Positions 1 to 6,196 of a stretch of DNA of 14,513 nucleotides are shown here, in pieces. The DNA lies in NCBI GenBank assembly GCA_039033695.1, contig JBCCCC010000079.1, forward strand, positions 1 through 14,513, in the 5' to 3' direction. The position numbers were made by a program, and so were the translations under genes. Every line of letters starts with the position of its first letter. Positions within the stretch are counted from its first letter, which is position 1. The DNA is from CALBPI01 sp039033695 (GTDB lineage Bacteria; Pseudomonadota; Gammaproteobacteria; Steroidobacterales; Woeseiaceae). Under the pieces are notes generated by a model. That model saw only the letters and a program-made list of their open reading frames with translations, had not been told where the DNA came from and did not search any database.

Positions 1-72
1 ATTGGGCTGTTGTGGTTGCCGTACGAACGAGATAGTGCGGGGCGCCTGGTATCCGTTGTTGATGCGAAGTAA
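1..72 (+). CDS. C-terminal tail of an unidentified gene (partial, 5' end outside window)
   Basis: Frame 1 is open from the first base to a TAA at 70-72 and encodes 23 residues. They begin with a hydrophobic stretch (IGLLWLP) and end in a charged tail (YERDSAGRLVSVVDAK). That pattern would fit the last membrane helix and cytoplasmic tail of an integral membrane protein, such as a transporter, but the piece is too short to assign a family. The other two plus frames also lack a convincing gene, and frame 3 stops early. It would converge with the DUF952 gene, whose stop is at 145. The 72-base gap holds a 10-bp palindrome (82-91, GCGCTAGCGC) but no hairpin with a T-tract. This is an inference from one short open frame. 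Confidence 0.4.
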   Translation: MGLLWLPYERDSAGRLVSVVDAK

Positions 73-144
73 AGAGCAACTGCGCTAGCGCCGCGTCGCC
101 AAAACCCGTCTGACGCGTGTTATCCAGCCCTGCCAGCGCAGTGG

Positions 145-561
145 TCAATCATCGCCGATATCAGTCACGCTGGCGATGGCCAGGAACGCACCCGTGTCGT
201 TGCGTTCAACGGCGTGCGTGGCAATCACTGCGGCGGGCGGGATACCGCCGAATAGATGCGGAAACAGCTGGTCCTGGCTGCCACTGAAGTCTCCCTGCTT
301 GTCGCCCACGGGTGCGCTGCGTTCGAAAACGATGCGGATACCAGCGTCCGCGAGGCTGGCAGCCGTCATACGCAGACACAGCCATTCACCCGGGATATCG
401 GTGTAGAAGTGGTTGCCCACCTCCAACAGCAAATCCGCGTTGGCCGTAGCGTGGGTGAATCCATCATCTGCATAGGTAGGCGGATAGTAGGTCTCGCCGC
501 GCTCCACTGCCATCGCCCAGAGATCGGTTTGTACAAGGTGGAATAGATATGGCTTCTGCAT
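145..561 (-). CDS. DUF952 family protein
   Basis: This encodes 138 residues, slightly longer than the roughly 100-120 usual for DUF952. The family pattern is visible: an N-terminal FHLVQTDLW segment, then Y-x-P-P-T-Y and GFTHATANADLLLEV (the family's 'GFIHcS' block), a central strand LCLRM, and the C-terminal FPHLFGGIPPAAVIAT block. Its aromatic, His and Pro residues are the most conserved part of the family. There is no signal peptide or membrane helix, so it should be cytoplasmic. The biochemical function of DUF952 is not known to me; the fold is considered related to small ADP-ribosyl or nucleotide-binding-like proteins only by weak inference. The chosen ATG has no clear Shine-Dalgarno in front, so the start is less certain than the family call. 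It lies 150 bases downstream of the membrane-protein gene on the same strand, and that gap shows nothing else. Confidence 0.85.
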   Translation of the reverse strand: MQKPYLFHLVQTDLWAMAVERGETYYPPTYADDGFTHATANADLLLEVGNHFYTDIPGEWLCLRMTAASLADAGIRIVFERSAPVGDKQGDFSGSQDQLFPHLFGGIPPAAVIATHAVERNDTGAFLAIASVTDIGDD

Positions 562-711
562 TGTCGGTAACCCAGTGTTCGGCGGCGATACCCTGCATCA
601 ATCGCAAGCGGACACACATGATAACCGTAGCCCACAGGTCACCGGGTCGAATCAATGAGTCTATCGATCACGCAAGCCGCCGGGCACAAGATGGCGGGCG
701 GCAACACCGAG

Positions 712-1110
712 CTACCAAACCGGCTTTACGAAATGCATCTTAACGATGTAGCACCACGGAATTACCAGCGCATCCAGCATGACGCCGATGCCATTTGCCA
801 CGGCCAGGTCATATGCCGAACCCACCAACAGGCCCTGCTGCCAAAGCGGGAAGCCAACACCCAATAGCCAGACAAGTTTATACGACAGCTGCAGCAATAG
901 CAGAGGAAGCATCTTCACCGGATAGAGCACGCCGACGATGGATAGCCCCGCCAAAGCAGCCCAGAAGCTCACCGCCACGCCATAGAACGGCTCCCATGGT
1001 TGACCAGGCGATATGACTTCTTGCCATGCGCTAGGCGCCAAACCGATAAAGGTCAACAAGAACAGGGCACGCATGGCGCCCATGCGGATTTTGCCAACGT
1101 CGTTCTGCAT
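712..1110 (-). CDS. Small four-helix membrane protein, unknown function
   Basis: This encodes 132 residues from an ATG preceded by GGGGAG. The frame is open further upstream, to 1692, but that part lies antisense-in-phase inside the DUF2306 gene and is not hydrophobic protein-like, so the internal ATG is the real start. Four hydrophobic segments are visible: around residues 10-28 (RALFLLTFIGLAPSAW), 40-62, 64-86 (the run KMLPLLLLQLSYKLVWLLGV) and a last one near 95-125 ending in WCYIVKMHFV. The motif YPVKMLPLLLLQ...YK..WL is one I associate with conserved small membrane proteins of Proteobacteria and Bacteroidetes that carry no assigned function. The gene follows DUF2306 by 83 bases on the same strand, so co-transcription is likely. 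I do not recognise a specific family. Confidence 0.75.
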   Translation of the reverse strand: MQNDVGKIRMGAMRALFLLTFIGLAPSAWQEVISPGQPWEPFYGVAVSFWAALAGLSIVGVLYPVKMLPLLLLQLSYKLVWLLGVGFPLWQQGLLVGSAYDLAVANGIGVMLDALVIPWCYIVKMHFVKPVW

Positions 1111-1114
1111 ATTT

Positions 1115-1120
1115 CTCCCC
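1115..1120 (-). promoter_or_regulatory. Ribosome binding site of the four-helix membrane protein
   Basis: Reading the minus strand, GGGGAG is followed by four bases and then the ATG at 1110. It decides the start of the 132-residue protein against the much longer open frame that runs to 1692. The spacing is on the short side. Confidence 0.6.
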
Positions 1121-1193
1121 AATGCGTCAGTGTTGATCTGAAAACCACTTCCACGCGACGCTCCCCGCGCTCGATCTCTGGGACATGCAATGA

Positions 1194-2018
1194 CTACATG
1201 CGCGGCAGCCACATGCCCATCGTGGCTGCGAAAATGCCAACGGCCATGAATGCCGTGAGCGAAAACAACACGCCCGAGAAGAGCAGCAACTCGCGTGGCG
1301 CTGAGCGTTGCTCGCAACCGAAATACCATTGCAATACCGCCAGCGGCAACAGGTACTGGGCAAAGCCCAGCACATAAAGAAAAGGCCCGGTAAAGGACGC
1401 CCAGTCGATGCCGACGCCGCCTGTCAGCATCACCCAACCCATCAGGCCGACACGAAAGAACCACACCGCACTGGCCGCCATAAACAGACGTAGTGCCCAA
1501 CGGCGGTGCTCGATTAGCCGGCGACCTGTGGCGTGATAGATGGCCAGAGCCGCGAAGACGATGATAAGCACGGCATCGCCACTGATGCCCAACTGCGAAA
1601 TCACATCGCCAATCGGGCTGCGCGCCCAGGTCATGTACAGGCCCACCGCTGCACTCAATACGGCAGCGATCAAATAGCATCGACCCAACCATCGATGAAA
1701 TACTGGCACTCGTCGACGTACCGCTGGAATAAGCTGCAGTGGACCACCGCCGATGATCAATGCGGCAAGTAGGATATGGACGATCGACATCACGTTGCCA
1801 AAGAACTCCCCCTCAACAAAGCCGGACGGCAGGTGCGTATCCTTCAGGCCCTCAATGCCGTGCTGCAAGATCGACGGGAAGAATGCGGCAAGAATGTAGG
1901 CAAGGAAAATCCAATGCCCGACGGCGGCGACGGCAAACCACAACGTCACGCTGCTGCGGAACAGCCGCTGAGGCGCCACGTACTGGCTCGCCGTTGGTGC
2001 CAAGACGGTTGTGTTCAT
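1194..2018 (-). CDS. DUF2306 family multi-pass membrane protein
   Basis: This encodes 274 residues. The open frame extends to 2396, but only the part from MNTTVLAPTA on is protein-like, and this ATG has GGGAG seven bases upstream. About seven membrane helices can be seen, the first at residues 24-47, others near 74-98, 114-131, 148-165, 176-196 and two toward the C-terminus. The DUF2306 signature is clear: VHILLAALIIGGGPLQLIP (residues 80-98), the loop RRRVPVFHRWLGRCY (101-115) and HRRWALRLF (171-179). The conserved His residues (H81, H108, H171) lie at or near helix ends, as in the family; a haem or quinone role has been suggested by analogy with other His-rich helical bundles but is not shown here. 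It is divergent from the kinase operon and probably leads a short operon with the four-helix protein. Confidence 0.9.
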   Translation of the reverse strand: MNTTVLAPTASQYVAPQRLFRSSVTLWFAVAAVGHWIFLAYILAAFFPSILQHGIEGLKDTHLPSGFVEGEFFGNVMSIVHILLAALIIGGGPLQLIPAVRRRVPVFHRWLGRCYLIAAVLSAAVGLYMTWARSPIGDVISQLGISGDAVLIIVFAALAIYHATGRRLIEHRRWALRLFMAASAVWFFRVGLMGWVMLTGGVGIDWASFTGPFLYVLGFAQYLLPLAVLQWYFGCEQRSAPRELLLFSGVLFSLTAFMAVGIFAATMGMWLPRM

Positions 2019-2025
2019 CGATTTG

Positions 2026-2030
2026 CTCCC
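2026..2030 (-). promoter_or_regulatory. Ribosome binding site of the DUF2306 gene
   Basis: On the minus strand GGGAG is followed by seven bases and ATG at 2018. It fixes the start of the DUF2306 protein and excludes the 126-codon in-frame upstream extension, which would cross the divergent regulatory region and the kinase start. Confidence 0.65.
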
Positions 2031-2112
2031 GATTGCGTCAATTACCGTCAACATATTGCGACTCGACCAACCGCAAGACATCGGCCGGTGGTGGGAATCT
2101 CGCCTCCCCCAA

Positions 2113-2146
2113 AAGAGGGAGAAGCTCATGACCCAAAATCCCTCTT
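2113..2146. promoter_or_regulatory. Inverted repeat in divergent promoter region (possible operator or leader hairpin)
   Basis: AAGAGGGA (2113-2120) and TCCCTCTT (2139-2146) are perfect 8-bp inverted copies separated by 18 bases. They sit in the 172-base space between the divergent DUF2306 gene (start 2018) and the histidine kinase gene (start 2191). The position suits a dimeric regulator, for example the response regulator of this operon, or a stem-loop in the kinase leader. I could not place convincing -35/-10 pairs on either strand. The role is inference. Confidence 0.4.
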
Positions 2147-2190
2147 GAATCGCATGACAGCGCGTTTCCGATTGGTTTACGCTCCTGCAT

Positions 2191-3417
2191 ATGAACGATT
2201 CGCAGGCAGCCATGACTGACACAGCGAAGTCAGACAGCCTAGTTGGCGTATGGCGGCCGCTGCGCGGACCATTTGACCGCTGGCCCAACGCAACAGACTT
2301 GATCATTGCGCTGATCTCGATCGCGGCCACGTTATTAATGTGGTCATCGCGCGCCGGGTATGACGGTGGCCTATTCAACACACCCGCAGGTATCACAACC
2401 TATCTGTTTGCATTCATCGCGTGTTTCGCTCTGCTATGGCGCCGCAGTCATCCCTGGCAAGTCCATTGCATAACCCTCAGCGCATCGATACTGGTGCATC
2501 TTGGCCCGATCAACGATGGCGTCGTCGCTCTGGCGTTTTCGCTCTACAGCCTTGGCCGCTACGAGGCCGATCGACGCGTGAGCATTGTTGGTGTGCTCGC
2601 GGCCGCGGTGTTCGTCACCACAGACCTGTTCCTGCTGAGCGTGCCAAGTGTTGGCGGTACGATAGCCGCTGGTCTTGTGATTGGGTTGTGGTATATCGGC
2701 CGTCGGCTTCGCTTTCGGGGCGAATACCTGCGGCTGCTGGAAGAGCGCGCCAATCACCTCGAACGCGAGCGCAACGTTGAATCGGAGCGCGCTGTCGCTG
2801 CGGAGCGCACACGCATCGCGCGTGAAATGCACGACGTCGTTGCGCACCAGGTCAGCCTGATGACCGTGCAAGCCGGCGCCGCCAGAACGGTTAGCCAGTC
2901 AGACCCAAAAGCAGCTGGAGAAGCCATGGCGGCCGTCGAGAATGCCGGGCGCAACGCGCTTTCTGAAATACGTGACCTACTGGATGTGCTTCGGCCGGAA
3001 GAGCATGGGAATGGCGTCGTCCCGCAGCCGGGTATCACGGATTTACCAACGCTCATCGAAACGGTAAACGAGGCCGGTTTAGCGGTGAGGCTGCAGACCA
3101 GCGGCAACCTTCGTGGTGTGTCAGCGCGCGTGGAACTCACACTGTATCGTATCGTGCAGGAGGCGCTGACGAACGTGATGAAGCATGCGGGACCTGGGGC
3201 ATCGGCGACCGTGCGCTTGAGCGCCGATGATGAGATGGTCTCGCTGAGCATTGAAGACAACGGTGAAGGGGGCGCCGCGCAGCCCACCAAGGGTCACGGC
3301 ATTATCGGCATGCGCGAGCGCGCCGAGCTATTGGATGGCAGATTCGATGCCTATGCTGGCCAGGATGGCGGCTTCACCGTAAACACACAACTCCCGAAGA
3401 AGGCTAACGAGCGATGA
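2191..3417 (+). CDS. Sensor histidine kinase, HisKA_3 / NarL-partner (HPK7) type
   Basis: This encodes 408 residues. The N-terminal half has about five membrane helices (near 36-54, 66-83, 92-122, 131-150, 153-170) with little periplasmic sequence, so it probably senses a membrane or intracellular cue. A short coiled coil (about 176-205, rich in Arg and Glu) leads to the HisKA_3 dimerisation domain. The phospho-acceptor is H214 in ERTRIAREMHDVVAHQ. The HATPase domain shows an N-box (EALTNVMKHAG), a G1 box (IEDNGEGG) and a G2 box (GHGIIGMRERAELL). The LLWRRSHPW loop and the overall layout resemble kinases that are numerous in Actinobacteria. Its stop overlaps the regulator start (ATGA), so the two are translationally coupled. 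A second in-frame ATG at 2212 is a possible start, since neither has a strong Shine-Dalgarno. The signal is unknown. Confidence 0.96.
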   Translation: MNDSQAAMTDTAKSDSLVGVWRPLRGPFDRWPNATDLIIALISIAATLLMWSSRAGYDGGLFNTPAGITTYLFAFIACFALLWRRSHPWQVHCITLSASILVHLGPINDGVVALAFSLYSLGRYEADRRVSIVGVLAAAVFVTTDLFLLSVPSVGGTIAAGLVIGLWYIGRRLRFRGEYLRLLEERANHLERERNVESERAVAAERTRIAREMHDVVAHQVSLMTVQAGAARTVSQSDPKAAGEAMAAVENAGRNALSEIRDLLDVLRPEEHGNGVVPQPGITDLPTLIETVNEAGLAVRLQTSGNLRGVSARVELTLYRIVQEALTNVMKHAGPGASATVRLSADDEMVSLSIEDNGEGGAAQPTKGHGIIGMRERAELLDGRFDAYAGQDGGFTVNTQLPKKANER

Positions 3418-4091
3418 CCATTCGCGTGCTAGTGGTCGACGATCAGCACCTCGTGCGGCGCGGCTTCGCGATGGTTCTCGGGCACGAAGCAGACATTGAG
3501 GTCGTTGCTGAGGCAAGCACTGGCCTGGAGGCGATTGCCGCGGCTCGCGAGCATCAGCCTGACGTTATCTTGATGGACATCCGCATGCCTGAGCTGGATG
3601 GGCTCGAAGCAACGGCGCGGATTCTCGCTCAATGTGATAGCGCGATGCGCATCATTATCCTAACCACGTTTGATCCCGACGAGTACATCTACAAAGCGCT
3701 GCATGCAGGCGCCAGCGGGTTCATCCTCAAGGATATCCCGCCCGAGGATCTGGTCGCAGCAGTCCGCACAGTGGTAGAAGGCGGGGCTATGCTGGCACCC
3801 GCGATTACGCGCCGGTTAATCCAGCGCTTCGCCGGTACGCTGGGCAGTGAAAGTGACTATGCACAGCGTCTCGACCGATTGACAGCACGCGAGCGCGATG
3901 TGCTGTTGTCACTCGCCGGTGGCAAGAGCAATGCAGAAATTGCGGACGCACTTTTTATTGGCGCAGCGACGGTGAAGACCCACATCTCGAACGTGCTGTC
4001 AAAACTCGGGCTGCGTGATCGCGCACAGGCGGTAGTTTTTGCTTATGAAGCAGGGCTTGCCAAACCTGGAGATCAAGACATTGGCTTCTGA
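3414..4091 (+). CDS. Response regulator, NarL/FixJ family (REC + LuxR-type HTH)
   Basis: This encodes 225 residues, the normal length for the family. The receiver domain (residues 3-120) has the acidic pair D9/D10, phospho-acceptor D55 in LMDIRMPELDG, T84/T85 in ILTTFD, and K106 in FILKD, so all phosphorylation residues are present. A linker leads to the LuxR-type helix-turn-helix (about 155-215), with LTARERDVLLSLAGGKSNAE and the recognition part ATVKTHISNVLSKLGLRDR. It is the cognate partner of the kinase just upstream: the start codon overlaps the kinase stop. It should act as a phosphorylation-dependent DNA-binding transcription factor; its targets are unknown. The inverted repeat at 2113-2146 upstream of the operon is one candidate site, by position only. 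Confidence 0.97.
   Translation: MTIRVLVVDDQHLVRRGFAMVLGHEADIEVVAEASTGLEAIAAAREHQPDVILMDIRMPELDGLEATARILAQCDSAMRIIILTTFDPDEYIYKALHAGASGFILKDIPPEDLVAAVRTVVEGGAMLAPAITRRLIQRFAGTLGSESDYAQRLDRLTARERDVLLSLAGGKSNAEIADALFIGAATVKTHISNVLSKLGLRDRAQAVVFAYEAGLAKPGDQDIGF
4068..4071 (+). promoter_or_regulatory. Ribosome binding site pointing to a TTG start
   Basis: GGAG, within CCTGGAGATC, is followed by nine bases and a TTG at 4081 that is in frame with the small membrane protein. The site lies inside the response regulator coding sequence. The in-frame ATGs further upstream (4039, 4045) have no comparable site, which favours the TTG. Confidence 0.55.
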
Positions 4092-4491
4092 TGTCGACGT
4101 GACTGAGCCCCGAAACCTATTGCCTCGGACTGCTGCAATAGGTGGTGTGCTACTCGGCCTGATGCTGGCCGCCGGCGCCTATGGACACATCTTCGCCGTC
4201 TGGTCGATGATCGATGCGAATCGGACTTTGTTACTGCCCGCGCTTAGCCTGGCATTCGCAAGCCTGATCAATATTGCGCTATGCCCGCCATTGTGGGTCG
4301 GGGAACAGTGGGCCGTCACGGCGGCGTTGATCGCGAACGCAGCGGCCACCGGCTATCTGGTTTATCTGCTGCTCCAGGGTGTGCCAAACCACCCCATAGG
4401 CTTCTTTGTCGCTTTGGTATCCAGCCATGTTGTTGTGCTAGGTGCCGTTCGAGCGGGGTTGGTGTGGCCGGCAGTGCGCGCGGCCACCTAG
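4081..4491 (+). CDS. Small four-helix membrane protein co-transcribed with the two-component system
   Basis: From the TTG start this encodes 136 residues; from the alternative ATG at 4039 it would have 150. The extra residues would lie wholly within the regulator gene and are not hydrophobic. Four membrane helices are visible: AAIGGVLLGLMLAAGAYGHI, LLPALSLAFASLINIALC, a third around WAVTAALIANAAATGYLVYL, and a fourth around PIGFFVALVSSHVVVLGAV. I recognise no family. The start overlaps the regulator's last codons by 11 bases, so it is probably translated by coupling with the kinase and regulator. Such small membrane partners sometimes modulate the sensor or are the output of the system, but this is inference from position. 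Its stop overlaps the stop of the convergent TPR regulator. Confidence 0.75.
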   Translation: MASDVDVTEPRNLLPRTAAIGGVLLGLMLAAGAYGHIFAVWSMIDANRTLLLPALSLAFASLINIALCPPLWVGEQWAVTAALIANAAATGYLVYLLLQGVPNHPIGFFVALVSSHVVVLGAVRAGLVWPAVRAAT

Positions 4492-6050
4492 CTATCGAAA
4501 ACGATGGCCAGCTCGGCAGCGTCGAGAATAAGCCGGCGTTGTGCCGCCAGCTCGCGCTTGATGCGCGCTTCAATCTGACGCCCTTCGCTCGACAGCATCG
4601 CCGGCCCAAGAAATGGCGACTGCTTCAGCCAATCCACATCCCGCCAGCCAAGATTGATAGCCCGCTTAACGAGTGCGAGCGCTTCCTCCTCTTTACCCAG
4701 CGACGCGAGAACCTCGGCAAGGTAGACGCGAAAACCAGGCCAGGTCGAATCTTCGAGCTGGCTCATCTTGTACCGCAATAGATTCTCCGCGTCACCCACC
4801 TCGCCCAGCATGGCATTCAGCGCGGCAAGCTCAAGCTCGCCCTTCTCGCCCGCTTTCTGGAAATAGTCGCGGGCCTCTGTCACCTGGCCCAGGCTCACCG
4901 CAATTCGGCCTCGCAATTGCAGAATCGACGGCGCCAGCTGATCATCACCTTCGGCCTGGTTGAGGACGTCGAGTGCGGCCTGTAGCTCACCGCGACGCAA
5001 ATTGGATTTGGCCAGCTCACTCAGCACCACAACCTGGCCCGGGTTCAGTGACAACGCCTTTTCACGCCAGGTCTTTGCCGCCGGGTGGCCAATCAACTCC
5101 ATGAGCGATGCAATCTGTATCTCCGAGTAGCGAGAGTTGGATCCCGACTGCCTGGCGCGCACTTCCAGATCAAGCGCTTGATACAGCTTACCTTGCAGCA
5201 TCAATGTATACGCCGCGCTGGATAACGCGGGCGCGTTGCCCGGGTCAAGTCGGTATGCAGTCTGATACGCCGGTAGCGCCTCGTTGGCGCGGCCCTGTGC
5301 ATCCAGTGCGTAACCCAACGCTGACCAGGCATTGCTGCTATTGGGCCGCTCCGCAATCAACGAGCGCGCTATCGCTTCTGAGTGCTGCTCTTCTGCCTCG
5401 TTGCCGCCAAATTTTGTGCCTCGTGTGGTCAGCGCAAAACTGAGGGTCAGACGTGCGTCAAAATGCTGCGGATCGATTTCCAATGCAGTGTGCAGCATGT
5501 CGATGGCCCGGTCGGTTTCGCGCGACTGATGCAAATTCAGATTGGCTCGCGCATTTTGGACCAACGCATCGATATCGGTTTGCGGTTGTTGGGCAACGGT
5601 TTGCCGCGGCGCTTCGGCGTTGGTGCCTGGCAGGCCCGTGATGAACAGGATGAGCACGCCAGCAATTGCCGCAAGGCTGGCAGCCGCGGCGAGCGCGCGC
5701 GGGTGAAGCAATTCGCCTACACGACGGGGCGGCTTTGACTCGTCGCGGACAACCGGGCATAGCAGTGCATAACCAGCGCCACGCACTGTGCGAATATAGA
5801 CGGGCTGCTTTGGATCATCCGCGAGCGATTTACGCAGCAACGTGATGCGCTGCGCGATCGTGTCATCACTGACATGCTGCGTGCGCCAAACTGCACTCGC
5901 AAACTGTGTCGCATTGACCGGCCTGGGCGCAGCTTCGATGAGCTCGACGAGCGCATCGAAGCTCAATTCGGGCAGTTTGAGTGCAACACCATCACGGCAA
6001 ACCGTGCGCCGCTCGGTATCAACCGACAAATCTCGCATGATGTATCGCAT
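4488..6050 (-). CDS. CadC/ToxR-like transmembrane transcriptional regulator with TPR domain
   Basis: This encodes 520 residues from MRYIMRDLSVDTERR, a typical opening for the family. The open frame runs to 6149, but the added 33 residues are not conserved-looking. Residues 5-98 form an OmpR-type winged helix-turn-helix, with LKLPELSFDALVELIE, VSDDTIAQRITLLRKSLADD and the wing YIRTVRGAGYAL. There is no receiver domain. A single membrane helix follows at about 118-140 (ALAAAASLAAIAGVLILFIT). Residues from about 165 to 450 are tetratricopeptide repeats, for example the block with SNAWSALGYALDAQGRANEA, which would lie in the periplasm and bind protein or peptide partners. Such proteins act as one-component sensors that bind DNA from the membrane. 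It is divergent from the serine hydrolase gene, with 146 bases between starts, so that gene is a likely target by position. No strong Shine-Dalgarno is seen; M5 is another possible start. Confidence 0.93.
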   Translation of the reverse strand: MRYIMRDLSVDTERRTVCRDGVALKLPELSFDALVELIEAAPRPVNATQFASAVWRTQHVSDDTIAQRITLLRKSLADDPKQPVYIRTVRGAGYALLCPVVRDESKPPRRVGELLHPRALAAAASLAAIAGVLILFITGLPGTNAEAPRQTVAQQPQTDIDALVQNARANLNLHQSRETDRAIDMLHTALEIDPQHFDARLTLSFALTTRGTKFGGNEAEEQHSEAIARSLIAERPNSSNAWSALGYALDAQGRANEALPAYQTAYRLDPGNAPALSSAAYTLMLQGKLYQALDLEVRARQSGSNSRYSEIQIASLMELIGHPAAKTWREKALSLNPGQVVVLSELAKSNLRRGELQAALDVLNQAEGDDQLAPSILQLRGRIAVSLGQVTEARDYFQKAGEKGELELAALNAMLGEVGDAENLLRYKMSQLEDSTWPGFRVYLAEVLASLGKEEEALALVKRAINLGWRDVDWLKQSPFLGPAMLSSEGRQIEARIKRELAAQRRLILDAAELAIVFDS

Positions 6051-6183
6051 GGCAATCAGTCTAAACGTATTTGAACGCCCAAGCTTCAGGAAAATTCCGG
6101 ATTCTTCAAGTGACACCAGCGCCCATGCGCGGCATCTTGTGGTGGTCATTCAACACACGAAGCATGGCGCCGATCGTGAGTCC

Positions 6184-6189
6184 AGGGAG
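6184..6189 (+). promoter_or_regulatory. Ribosome binding site of the serine hydrolase
   Basis: AGGGAG followed by seven bases and ATG at 6197, where the signal peptide begins. It decides this start over in-frame ATGs upstream (6071, 6125, 6164), which lack a site and would place 42, 24 or 11 extra residues before the signal peptide. Confidence 0.75.
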
Positions 6190-6196
6190 CCCACAA

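Noticed and set aside
82..91. 10-bp palindrome GCGCTAGCGC after the first partial gene
   Set aside because: No loop to form a terminator and no T-tract; no repeat of it seen in the window beyond a shorter TAGCGCTA at 7997-8004.
464..655. Minus-strand frame upstream of the DUF952 start with the peptide GIAAEHWVTDN
   Set aside because: Looked briefly like coding sequence, but is short, in a different frame from DUF952 and overlaps it; no family pattern.
1111..1692. In-frame upstream extension of the four-helix membrane protein
   Set aside because: It lies inside the DUF2306 gene in another frame of the same strand; the DUF2306 frame has the clear family pattern, and the ATG at 1110 has its own ribosome site.
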